A DNA stretch of 64,000 nucleotides. Source: Saccharopolyspora gloriosae. Its GTDB lineage: Bacteria > Actinomycetota > Actinomycetes > Mycobacteriales > Pseudonocardiaceae. Where the stretch lies: the NCBI RefSeq assembly GCF_014203325.1, contig NZ_JACHIV010000001.1, positions 5,767,501 to 5,831,500 of the forward strand. The letters are read 5' to 3'. Of the stretch, positions 26,901-34,084 are shown piece by piece (position 1 is the stretch's first letter; every line of letters begins with the position of its first letter). The translations under genes and the position numbers were made by a program. A model generated the notes under the pieces. The model saw nothing but the letters and a program-made list of their open reading frames with translations. It was not told where the DNA came from and made no database searches.

Positions 26901-27175
26901 CCGAGCTGGACCGCTTCGGCGACCCGGCGGGCAACGTCACCTACGCCGCGCACACGCCGTACAGCCAGCGTTCGCTGCCGCCGCAGTGGTCCACCCGCCA
27001 GTACGCGGCGTTCCGCGTGCAGCGGCCGGTGCAGGCGCTGCGCGGCACGGCGGTCCCGTGGTTCGAGCAGCCCGGCGGCGGCACCGCCTACGTGCTGCCC
27101 GGTTCGGTGAACGACCTCCTCGCCGACGGCACCTTGCAGGAGATCAACGACGCCCAGCGCCCACCGAACGAATAA
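23990..27175 (+). CDS. giant TNT-domain (NAD glycohydrolase-type) protein with YezG-like N-terminus
   Basis: 1061 aa, no signal peptide or membrane helix. Residues about 5-145 resemble the YezG/DUF600 immunity-type domain (EQIARRIGVLLLQAAPEDWQ, then YRIDINFDAEPQWQRPLP). Two further globular regions lie at about 240-365 and 490-575, separated by Pro/Glu/Ala-rich linkers. Residues about 770-955 are Pro/Gly/Gln-rich and disordered. Residues 956-1061 match a TNT domain: GTELDRFGDPAGN, YSQRSLPPQW, VPWFEQPGGGTAYVLPG and LLADGTLQEI. TNT domains (as in mycobacterial CpnT) cleave NAD. I use ATG 23990, 9 nt after GAGGGGGAGG. It is alone in its transcript with terminator 27191-27224. No separate immunity gene is adjacent. 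Confidence 0.8.
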   Translation: MSRPTAISPEEQEQIARRIGVLLLQAAPEDWQQITVEYRATGEYQDLLGEVAAQDGGTEPWEPPEELWAIFEHLREGMYRPDVGTWLSALYVVERPSSYRIDINFDAEPQWQRPLPRAAYVDELRRYPRTDDNVPDWMRGKLDAATAPADPAGPGPAQQQAPAPQAPAAQAPVAPQPTGQVPAAQERPAPEQAGPELPVREPSRPEQHAPEQAPAFGAAAEQARPEPPETSTSDEPGAGFRTALVFDDFDEQGRPLVATRAPVHQDEVGALRHYLENAPIVLASRDNDDDLLDPNAPASVPSTWHTDGVWVWPGAVPYYLVQYGVPPQPELVEHVRSRRFALAEVDDRTRDAAVRELFDQPDFDQADATGQAGYDDQATGETPRVEEDFAVRLPAPAQAREDSPAESWQDAPADANAFAAPRPDTGFAASTPLLTHRDELSEQAPAEADLPLLTHDSEPLIDHDAERVEQAPAGLDLGDADEEPGSRHGVDADEDLDETQAILARLHDRLTELGVDGHEYRIGSHSADARCLLRDEPGWVVTAGEDDLHGDLHFEHADQAAAFLLGSLLLSSTAPLPAAEDQRRRSLPEAAVDAPEVPEPSAPEPDVARAAEPEAEAPAAVGGAALVSGAAAGFAASSDERSGSGGSGGFAAFGSTPESPADGLFKDHREEPDDAAAKPAEFETAGAESGPAEDRSAGAQREAANAEPDAGAEAQRAPIGDLPRRGSTPPEPAQRQPEAGTGGHFLFTANQGPAEAESADGGDFQTAAAPDAEATRFQPLPTVQPGSNVNGAAPNGAASNGAAPNGFAPTPQGPGQGQAPQGPGGPQGPGPQQGPGGQQAPANQPLPQRGGPRPEQDPAGRPPAGGPGPQGPHGGPGAAPTGGAERRPGPPGPGMAGPPRQGPGPQGPQGEPQGRPGGPIKRPPQNGPGEQQQQPHPQQQQQPAGNIQPLRGEPPLTLYRDRRTLVLQPGTELDRFGDPAGNVTYAAHTPYSQRSLPPQWSTRQYAAFRVQRPVQALRGTAVPWFEQPGGGTAYVLPGSVNDLLADGTLQEINDAQRPPNE

Positions 27176-27190
27176 CCCAGCAGCACAACG

Positions 27191-27224
27191 AGAACCGGCA
27201 CCGCCTTGGGGCGATGCCGGTTCT
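27191..27224 (+). terminator. intrinsic terminator of the TNT gene
   Basis: AGAACCGGCA pairs with TGCCGGTTCT (perfect 10 bp) followed by TTCTTG, giving a short U-rich tail, 15 bp after the stop. Confidence 0.8.
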
Positions 27225-27325
27225 TTCTTGCCTTAAAACCCCAGCGCCGTAAGGACAAAACGAGCAAGCCCGCCGCACCCCGGCCAACCCGCGCAGCGTG
27301 CGCCGAGGCCCCACCTGCCCACAAC

Positions 27326-27637
27326 CGAAAGCCGTGCCCTAGCGGCGAAAGCCGTGCCTCAGGCGGGCGAAGCCGTGCAGTGGGCGGCGAAGCCACGCAG
27401 TGGGCGGGCGAAGCCACGCTTGCTTTGCGGCGTAGCCGTGCCTGTGGGCGGGCGAAGCCACGCCTGCTTTGCGGCGTAGCCGTGCCTGTATGTGCGAAGC
27501 ACATAGCCCACGTCAAAAAGGTGACAACCCGCGGGTTCTCAGCCGGTCTCTCGCGAGGACAGCTTTTTCCCTCGTGGCGGAGCCACTAGGGAAAAAGATC
27601 CCGCAGCGAGAGACCGGCTGAGGTTCCGCCACCCGAC
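27326..27637 (-). repeat. structured 3' element, copy B (longest mini-hairpin array)
   Basis: Read on the minus strand it begins about 20 bp after the pentapeptide gene stop. The nested hairpin is 27531-27629 with a perfectly paired GCCGGTCTCTCGC/GCGAGAGACCGGC outer stem. Then come TATGTGC-GAA-GCACATA (27489-27505) and an array of about eight GGC-GAA-GCC type mini-hairpins joined by GTGCCT- or CGC-type linkers. It is the longest array of the seven copies. Confidence 0.85.
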
Positions 27638-27658
27638 CCCCAAAGCAAAACGACCGGC

Positions 27659-28258
27659 TCACTCCACGCGAAGCCCCATCGACGTGGCGAAGGCTAGGGC
27701 TGTTTGCATGTCTACTCGTGCTCCGGTGAGGGAGCTCTGCGCTAGGCCGTCCGCGTCGATGCGGGCTCCGCGCAGGTCGGCGTCGTCGAGCTTCGTGCCG
27801 AGCAGCCGCGCGCCGACCAGGTCCGCGTCCCGGAGGTCGCAGCGGCGCAGGTCGGCTTCGCTGAGGTTGGCCTCCCGGAACCGGATGCCGCGCAGGTCGA
27901 CCTTGCGCAGGTCGGCGCGGCCCATCCCGGCCAGCGTCAGGTCCGTCTCGCGCAGCACCCACTGCCGCAATCTGCAGTCCACGAACGACGATCCGAGCAG
28001 GCTGCACCCGTCGAAGCTGGAATCGCGCAGCACCGCGCGGGTGAACCGGCACGATCGGAAGGCGGTCGCCCGATGCCGCGACTCGGCGAAATCGGTGCGG
28101 GTGAAGGTGCATTCGGTGAACACGCAGTTGCGCGTGCGCAACGCGCCGAGGTCGGCGTCGGTGAAATCGCACTGCTCGAATTCCCGGCCGTCCCATTCCG
28201 CACCGGTCAGGACCGCGTCGGTGAAATCCTCGCCGATGGTGCGTTGCGCCTCTGCCAT
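27659..28258 (-). CDS. pentapeptide repeat protein
   Basis: 199 aa. From about residue 25 to 180 it shows pentapeptide repeats of the A(D/N)Lxx form (DFTDADLGALRTRNCVFTEC, ADLRKVDLRGIRFREANLSE, ADLRRCDLRDADLVGARLLG), which fold as a right-handed quadrilateral beta-helix resembling DNA. Some members (Qnr, MfpA) protect gyrase from quinolones, but most have no known role, and nothing here singles out that function. ATG at 28258 is used; upstream in-frame codons are not supported. It is convergent with the TNT gene. Confidence 0.85.
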   Translation of the reverse strand: MAEAQRTIGEDFTDAVLTGAEWDGREFEQCDFTDADLGALRTRNCVFTECTFTRTDFAESRHRATAFRSCRFTRAVLRDSSFDGCSLLGSSFVDCRLRQWVLRETDLTLAGMGRADLRKVDLRGIRFREANLSEADLRRCDLRDADLVGARLLGTKLDDADLRGARIDADGLAQSSLTGARVDMQTALAFATSMGLRVE

Positions 28259-28366
28259 GCGCCCAGCTTCGCAGAGCGCGCTCGGAACCGGACCGGTCAC
28301 CCGTGGTCGTCGCAGTGCGCTGGGGGTGCTCCGAGCGGTGCAGCGGGGTGCGCGGATGAGAATTGA

Positions 28367-28570
28367 TCAGATCGGCGGTTGCAATCCCGGCAACCGGCCC
28401 GCTCCGCCGCAATGGGGGCAGCTGCGCCACTCGCCCATCGACATGCCCGTCTCGGTCTCCCGCGTGGCTTGGATGACGTACAGGCGCGGTTCACTCACTT
28501 TGCGGAACCCCGCGCAGCTAAAGCACACGGTGTTCGGCCCTTGCTCGAATCCAGGCCCGTCCTCGCTCAT
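28367..28570 (-). CDS. small putative zinc-ribbon protein
   Basis: 67 aa with CFSCAG and CPHCGG, two CxxC pairs about 31 residues apart (likely one Zn site), separated by a segment containing SEPRLYVIQATRETETG. ATG at 28570 is preceded by GAAGATG-like sequence; an earlier ATG at 28639 is possible. It could be a tiny nucleic-acid or redox protein. Function unknown. Confidence 0.5.
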   Translation of the reverse strand: MSEDGPGFEQGPNTVCFSCAGFRKVSEPRLYVIQATRETETGMSMGEWRSCPHCGGAGRLPGLQPPI

Positions 28571-28685
28571 GCCGACATCTTCACACGGACGGCCGATCCG
28601 TGAGACCGGATCAAGATCGCCCGCATTCGAGTCCACCATTCGGCGGAGCGGAAGAAAGATTAATCCGGCCGAGAATGAATGGCGG

Positions 28686-29147
28686 TTACGGAACGACCAC
28701 CACGGGACGCACCGCTTCCACGACGAGCGTCGCGGGAACGGTGCCGAGGAGTCCGCCGCGCCGCCGGGACCGGCCCACGACGATCAGGTCGGCCCGGTAC
28801 TGCTCGGCGACCTGCTCCAGGCCCACCGCCGGATCACCGCGGTGGTGCACGAAGTCCCAGTCGATGTCGATGTAGCGCAGGTGCGCCACGACCTCCTTCT
28901 TCAACTCCTCGACGAGGCTTTCGGCGGCTTCGCTGGCCACCGCGACCCCCATCGGGGACCAGTAGGCCACCCCGCCCACCGCCTCGACGTACACCAGGAC
29001 CAGGCGCGCGCGTTCGCGACGGGCCAGTCCGGCCGCCCACGCGGCGGCGTGGAAGCTCGCGGGGCTGCCGTCCATTCCGACGACGATGCCGCCCAGCCCG
29101 TCTTTCCCGATTTCGAACTCACGCTCGGTCTTGTCGCCTTCGGCCAC
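28686..29147 (-). CDS. universal stress protein (UspA-like)
   Basis: 153 aa, one Usp domain. GIVVGMDGSPASFHAAAWAA is the N-terminal strand and helix with the ATP-binding Asp, and LIVVGRSRRRGGLLGTVPAT is the C-terminal phosphate-binding loop. The loop departs from the textbook G-x2-G-x9-G-S form in its last residue, ending with T-V. GTG at 29147 is my preferred start; ATG at 29198 would add 17 residues overlapping the divergent M20 gene. It is expected to bind ATP under stress. Confidence 0.75.
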   Translation of the reverse strand: MAEGDKTEREFEIGKDGLGGIVVGMDGSPASFHAAAWAAGLARRERARLVLVYVEAVGGVAYWSPMGVAVASEAAESLVEELKKEVVAHLRYIDIDWDFVHHRGDPAVGLEQVAEQYRADLIVVGRSRRRGGLLGTVPATLVVEAVRPVVVVP

Positions 29148-29205
29148 GCCGGAATGGTAGTAGCAGGCCCGCCACGTCCCGACGACCATGCGCCACACTC
29201 GGGGC

Positions 29206-30504
29206 GTGACGACCTATCGCAGCAGCTTCGAGCACGGCGAATCCGCGCACTCCGAGGTCGAGCGCCGGGCGCTGGACGCGGTCGACCTCGACGGAATCCT
29301 CCAGGACCTGCGGGAACTCGTCGCCATCCCCAGCGTCGGCGGCACCACCGGCGAGCAGGACGCGCAGCAGTGGTGCGCCGACCGGCTCCGCGGCCTCGGG
29401 CACCGGGTGGACCACTGGCGGATCGATCTCGACGAGCTCACCGCGCAGCCCGGCTTCCCCGGTCAGGAAGCGCAGCGGGACGCGGCCTACGGGTGCGTCG
29501 GCGTCGCGGGCGACGGTGATCCGGCGCTGGTGTTCTGCGGGCACACCGACGTCGTGCCGCCCGGCGACCTGGATCGCTGGCCCGATCGCGACCCGTACGC
29601 GCTGCGCGTGCGCGACGGCATCGCCGCCGGGCGCGGTACCTGCGACATGAAGGGCGGCATCGCGGCGTTCCTCGGCGCGCTGCAAGCGCTGCGCACGGCG
29701 GGGATCTCGCTGCGGCGGCCCGTCGGGGTGCACGCGGTGGTCGGCGAGGAGGACGGCGGGCTCGGCGCGTTCGCGACCTTGCGGCGCGGGCACCGGGCCG
29801 CGGCGTGCGTGCTCGCCGAACCCAGCGGGGGCACCATCGTCGCCGCCAACGGCGGATCGCTCACGTTCCGGCTGGAGATCAGCGGTCAGAGCACGCACGG
29901 CTCCACCCGGCTGCGCGGGGTGAACGCCGTCGACGGGCTGGCCGGGCTGCTGCCCGCGCTGCGGGAGCTGGAGGCGCGGCGCAACGCCGACCCGGACCCG
30001 CTCGTCGCGCACCTGGAACTGCCGTACCCGCTGTCGGTGGGTGTGGTCCGGGCCGGGGACTGGGCCAGCACGGTGCCCGACCTCGCCGTCGCCGAGGGCC
30101 GGTACGGGGTGCGGCTGGACGAGGACCTCGCGCAGGCGAAGGAGGAGTTCACCACCGCCATCGCGCGGGCCTGCGCCGACGACCCGTGGTTCGCGGAGCA
30201 CCCGGTGCGGGTGAGCTGGCCCGGCGGCGTGTTCGCCAGCGGGCGGCTACCGAAGGGGCATCCGCTGCTGGAGGAGACCCGCGGCGCGGTGCTCGACGCC
30301 GGTGGCGCCGAGCCCGCGGTGCTGGGCGCCCCGTACGGCACCGACCTCCGGCAGTACGCCGCGGCCGGCGTCCCGACGCTGCAGTTCGGCCCCGGCGACA
30401 TCGGCTACGCCCACGCCCACGACGAGCAGGTCTCCGTGGCCGAGCTGGAGCAGGTGGCGCGCACCTACGTCCTGCTCGCCCTCCGCCGCTGCGGCACGAC
30501 CTGA
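29206..30504 (+). CDS. M20 family metallopeptidase (ArgE/DapE/CPG2 type)
   Basis: 432 aa. The dizinc site is visible: CGHTDVVPPGD (His and metal region), RGTCDMKGGIAAFLG (bridging Asp), GEEDGG (catalytic Glu pair) and the C-terminal His in GYAHAHDEQV. The dimerisation insert contains GQSTHGSTRLRGVNAVD. It cleaves an amide or peptide bond with a free carboxylate; the exact substrate is unclear. GTG at 29206 is used (ATG at 29188 is also in frame). Divergent from the universal stress gene. Confidence 0.85.
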   Translation: MTTYRSSFEHGESAHSEVERRALDAVDLDGILQDLRELVAIPSVGGTTGEQDAQQWCADRLRGLGHRVDHWRIDLDELTAQPGFPGQEAQRDAAYGCVGVAGDGDPALVFCGHTDVVPPGDLDRWPDRDPYALRVRDGIAAGRGTCDMKGGIAAFLGALQALRTAGISLRRPVGVHAVVGEEDGGLGAFATLRRGHRAAACVLAEPSGGTIVAANGGSLTFRLEISGQSTHGSTRLRGVNAVDGLAGLLPALRELEARRNADPDPLVAHLELPYPLSVGVVRAGDWASTVPDLAVAEGRYGVRLDEDLAQAKEEFTTAIARACADDPWFAEHPVRVSWPGGVFASGRLPKGHPLLEETRGAVLDAGGAEPAVLGAPYGTDLRQYAAAGVPTLQFGPGDIGYAHAHDEQVSVAELEQVARTYVLLALRRCGTT

Positions 30505-30781
30505 CCCCGCCCCGAAAGCACCACCCCTGTGTACAACTCCACGATCAAGGCCCCCGAAACACCCCCGCCCACCCGGCCACACCTTGTTCAACCACCCGCA
30601 ATTTCGCGAGAATTTGCGAGGCAGCACCGACCGGCTCACCCGGAACTTCCACCCGAAACCGCAGATCAGTGGGCTATTGAGTGATCTTCGGCGGCGGTGG
30701 GGCGTTTCAATTTCTCGCGAAATTGCTGGAGTTGTCCACAGGGGCGTGAGGTGTCCACAGGGCGTGGGGTCACGGGCGGGG
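30505..30781. promoter_or_regulatory. DnaA-box-like cluster with two 18-bp pseudo-palindromes
   Basis: Between the convergent M20 and dnaE2 genes lie TTGTACACA (30536-30528, minus), TTGTCCACA (30732-30740), which is the actinobacterial DnaA-box consensus, and GTGTCCACA (30751-30759). CAATTTCGCGAGAATTTG (30599-30616) and an inverted copy differing by one base (30725-30708) flank the middle. The patch is AT-rich for this DNA. A DnaA-titration or protein-binding locus is possible but not shown. Confidence 0.4.
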
Positions 30782-33700
30782 TCAGCAGAAGTCTCGGGAG
30801 GTGGAGGGGACTCGCATGTCGAGGCGCTGGAGGCGGTCGGCTCGGAGGTTCACGACGCCCTCGGTGCGCTCCACCGTCCCGCGGACCAGCAGCGCGGCAC
30901 TGCCGCGGGCCACCGAGCGGTAGCGCGCCCACAGCCCCGGCGAGCACACCACGTTGATCATCCCGGTCTCGTCCTCCATGTTCAGGAAGGTGATGCCGCC
31001 CGCCGTGGCCGGGCGCTGCCGGTGCGTCACCGCACCCCCGACCAGCACCCGGCTCCCGTGCTCCACATCGGACAGACCGGCGGCCGGGACCGCCCCCAGC
31101 TCGTCCAGCCGGGAACGCAGGAACTGCACCGGGAAGCTGTCCGGGGACACCCCCGTCGCCCACACGTCCGCGGCCGCCAGCTCCACCCCGTCCATGCCGG
31201 GCAGCACCGGAGCCGCCGCCGTCACCGTCGTGCCCGGCAACCGGTCCGGACGGTCCCCGGCGGCGGCCGCCGCGTTCCACAACGCCTCCCTGCGGGACAA
31301 GCCGAAGCAGCCGAACGCCCCCGCCGTGGCCAGCGCCTCCATCTGCGGCGCCGTCAACGACACCCGCCGCGCCACGTCCACCAGATCCGCGAACGGGCCG
31401 TGCTCGGCGCGCTCGGCCACCAGCCGCTCCGCGACGCCCTCGCCGACGGTGCGCACCGACGCCAACCCCAGCCGCACCGCCTTCCCACCGTCCGACTCCG
31501 GGTCCGCCTCCAGGTCGGCCCGCACCCGGCTCGCGTTCACGTCCGGCCCGAACACCCGGACCCCGTGCCTGCGCGCGTCCGCGGCCAGCGACTGCGGCGA
31601 GTAGAACCCCATCGGCTGCGCCTTGAGCAACGCCGAGCAGAACGCCGCCGGGTAGTAGCGCTTGAACCAGGCGCTGGCGAACACGAGCAGCGCGAAGCTC
31701 AACGCGTGGCTCTCCGGGAAGCCGTAGTTGGCGAACGCCAGCAGCCGCGCGTACACCCGCTCCCCCAGCTCCTCGCCGATGCCGTTGGCCGCCATCCCCT
31801 CGAACAACCGGTCCCGCAGCCGCCGCATCCGCTCCCCGGAGCGCTTCGCGCCCATCGCCCGGCGCAGCTCGTCGGCCTCCGCCGCGGAGAAGCCCGCGAC
31901 GTCCACCGCCAGCTGCATCAGCTGCTCCTGGAACAGCGGGACGCCCAAGGTCTTCGCCAGCGCGCCCTCCATCAGCGGGTGCTCGTACTCCCACTCCTCC
32001 AGGCCGTTGCGGCGGCGGATGTAGGGGTGCACCGAGCCGCCCTGGATCGGACCGGGGCGGATCAGCGCCACCTCCACCACCAGGTCGTAGAACTCCCGCG
32101 GCTTCAACCTCGGCAACGTCGCCAGCTGGGCCCGGCTCTCCACCTGGAACACGCCGATCGCGTCGGCGCGGCGCAGCATCTCGTACACCGCGTCGTCGGC
32201 CAGGTCCAGCTCACCCAGGTCGACGCGGCGGCCGTGGTGCTCGGCGACCAGGTCGATCGCGTAGTGCAGCGCCGAGAGCATGCCCAGGCCCAGCAGGTCG
32301 AACTTCACCAGGCCCGCCGCGGCGCAGTCGTCCTTGTCCCACTGCAGCACCGTGCGGCCCGGCATCCGCGCCCACTCCACCGGGCACACCTCGCTCACCG
32401 GCTGGTGGCAGAGCACCATGCCGCCGGAGTGGATGCCCAGGTGCCGGGGGAACCCGATGAGCGCGTTCGCCAGCTCCGTCACCTGGCTCGGGATCTCGTC
32501 GTCCGGGGGCAGCTCGTGCCAGCTCTCCACCTGCTTGCTCCACGCGTCCTGCTGCCCCGGCGAATGCCCCAGCGCCCGCGCCACGTCGCGCACCGCCGAC
32601 TTCGGCCGGTACGAGATCACGTTCGCCACCTGCGCGGCGTGCGTGCGGCCGTGCTTGCGGTAGACGTACTGGATCACCTCTTCGCGGCGGTCCGACTCGA
32701 TGTCCAGGTCGATGTCCGGCGGGCCGTCCCGCTCCGGCGCCAGGAACCGCTCGAACAGCAGCTCGTAGCGCACCGGGTCCGCGTTGGTGATCCGCAGCGC
32801 GAAGCACACCGCCGAGTTCGCCGCCGAACCCCGGCCCTGGCACAAGATGTCCTGCTCCTGGCAGAACCGCACGATGTCCTGCACCACCAGGAAATAACCG
32901 GGGAAGTCCAGCTGTTCGATCACCGCCAGCTCGTGCTCCAGCTGCCGGTAGGCGGCCGGGCTCCGCTGCGGCGGGCCGTAGCGGTCCAGCGCTCCCCGCA
33001 TCGTCAGCTCCCGCAGGTGCCCCGCCTCGGTGCGCCCCGGCGGGACGTCGAACGGCGGCAGCCGCGGCGCCACCAGGCGCAGGTCGAACGCGCACTCCCG
33101 GCCCAGTTCCGCGGCGGCGGCCACCACGCCCGGGTAGCGGGCGAACCGGCGCTCCATCTCCGCCCCGGAACGCAGGTGCGCCGCCGCCGACGGCGGCAGC
33201 CAGCCGTCCATCGCGTCCAGGCTGCTGCGCGCGCGGATCGCCGCCAGCACCGACGCGACCCGCTCCCGGCTGGGGGTGGCCAGGTGCGCCGCCGTGGACG
33301 CCACCGCCCGCAGGTCGTGGCGCCGCGCCAGCTCGTACAGCGCGTCGTTGCGCACCGAATCCTCCGGAGCTCCGTGATCGGTCAGCTCCACCGCCACGTT
33401 GTCCGCGCCGAACAGCGCCACCAACCGGTCCAGTTCCGCCGACGCCGCCGACATCCCGCCGGACTCCCACGCCGAGCGCACCGCGCCCTTGCGGCAGCCG
33501 GTCAGCACCAGCCAGTGGCCCGCGGCCTCCGCGGCGAGTTCCGCCAAGTCGTACTGCGGCCGGCCCTTCTCCTGCCCGCGCAGCTGCGCGGTGCTGATCG
33601 CCCGGCACAACCGGCCGTAGCCCGCCGGGTCGCGGGCCAGCACCAGCAGGTGCCGGTCCGGCGGGTCCGGTTCCCCGGTGCGCCCGCTCGCCCGCCCGCC

Positions 33701-34084
33701 CGCCGGGCCGAGGCTCAGCTCGGAGCCGAACAGGGTGCGCATGCCGTGTTCGGCGGCGGCCTCCGCGAAGCGCACCACCCCGTACATGCCGTCGTGGTCG
33801 GTCAGCGCCACCGATTCCAGCCCGAGCCGGGCCGCTTCGGCGACCAGTTCCTCCGGGTAGCTCGCGCCGTCGAGGAAGCTGAAGTGCGAGTGCGCGTGCA
33901 GTTCGGCGTACGGCACCGCCGCGACGGCGGGTTCACCGCCGCCCGCGTAGGGCGCGCGGGCCCGGGTCCAGGCCGGGCTGTCCCCGCCGTCGCCGGGGAA
34001 GGACTCGTCGCGTGGCAGGGTTCCCTTGCCGGACAACGCCTTTTCCAGTTCCGACCAGGACTGCGGCGGATTGAACCAGCTCAC
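30782..34084 (-). CDS. dnaE2: error-prone DNA polymerase III alpha subunit (ImuC/DnaE2)
   Basis: 1100 aa. The PHP domain begins YAELHAHSHFSFLDGASYPE, followed by the polymerase core with QGRGSAANSAVCFALR and PDIDLDIESDRREEVIQYVY (catalytic Asp residues), VDVAGFSAAEADELRRAMGA, and a C-terminal OB-type region. DnaE2 performs translesion synthesis with ImuB and ImuA' after DNA damage. GTG at 34084 overlaps the imuB stop by GTGA, so it is translationally coupled and last in the imuA'-imuB-dnaE2 operon. Its length is normal for the family. Confidence 0.95.
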   Translation of the reverse strand: MSWFNPPQSWSELEKALSGKGTLPRDESFPGDGGDSPAWTRARAPYAGGGEPAVAAVPYAELHAHSHFSFLDGASYPEELVAEAARLGLESVALTDHDGMYGVVRFAEAAAEHGMRTLFGSELSLGPAGGRASGRTGEPDPPDRHLLVLARDPAGYGRLCRAISTAQLRGQEKGRPQYDLAELAAEAAGHWLVLTGCRKGAVRSAWESGGMSAASAELDRLVALFGADNVAVELTDHGAPEDSVRNDALYELARRHDLRAVASTAAHLATPSRERVASVLAAIRARSSLDAMDGWLPPSAAAHLRSGAEMERRFARYPGVVAAAAELGRECAFDLRLVAPRLPPFDVPPGRTEAGHLRELTMRGALDRYGPPQRSPAAYRQLEHELAVIEQLDFPGYFLVVQDIVRFCQEQDILCQGRGSAANSAVCFALRITNADPVRYELLFERFLAPERDGPPDIDLDIESDRREEVIQYVYRKHGRTHAAQVANVISYRPKSAVRDVARALGHSPGQQDAWSKQVESWHELPPDDEIPSQVTELANALIGFPRHLGIHSGGMVLCHQPVSEVCPVEWARMPGRTVLQWDKDDCAAAGLVKFDLLGLGMLSALHYAIDLVAEHHGRRVDLGELDLADDAVYEMLRRADAIGVFQVESRAQLATLPRLKPREFYDLVVEVALIRPGPIQGGSVHPYIRRRNGLEEWEYEHPLMEGALAKTLGVPLFQEQLMQLAVDVAGFSAAEADELRRAMGAKRSGERMRRLRDRLFEGMAANGIGEELGERVYARLLAFANYGFPESHALSFALLVFASAWFKRYYPAAFCSALLKAQPMGFYSPQSLAADARRHGVRVFGPDVNASRVRADLEADPESDGGKAVRLGLASVRTVGEGVAERLVAERAEHGPFADLVDVARRVSLTAPQMEALATAGAFGCFGLSRREALWNAAAAAGDRPDRLPGTTVTAAAPVLPGMDGVELAAADVWATGVSPDSFPVQFLRSRLDELGAVPAAGLSDVEHGSRVLVGGAVTHRQRPATAGGITFLNMEDETGMINVVCSPGLWARYRSVARGSAALLVRGTVERTEGVVNLRADRLQRLDMRVPSTSRDFC

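Noticed and set aside
27326-27530. CRISPR array, because of regular short repeats in copies B and E
   Set aside because: The units are 18-20 bp with only a few bases between them, contain self-complementary stems, and have no unique spacers or cas genes nearby.
30599-30725. parS partition sites
   Set aside because: The 18-bp sites have a TTTCGCGAGAA core; actinobacterial parS is TGTTTCACGTGAAACA, which differs in the central bases.
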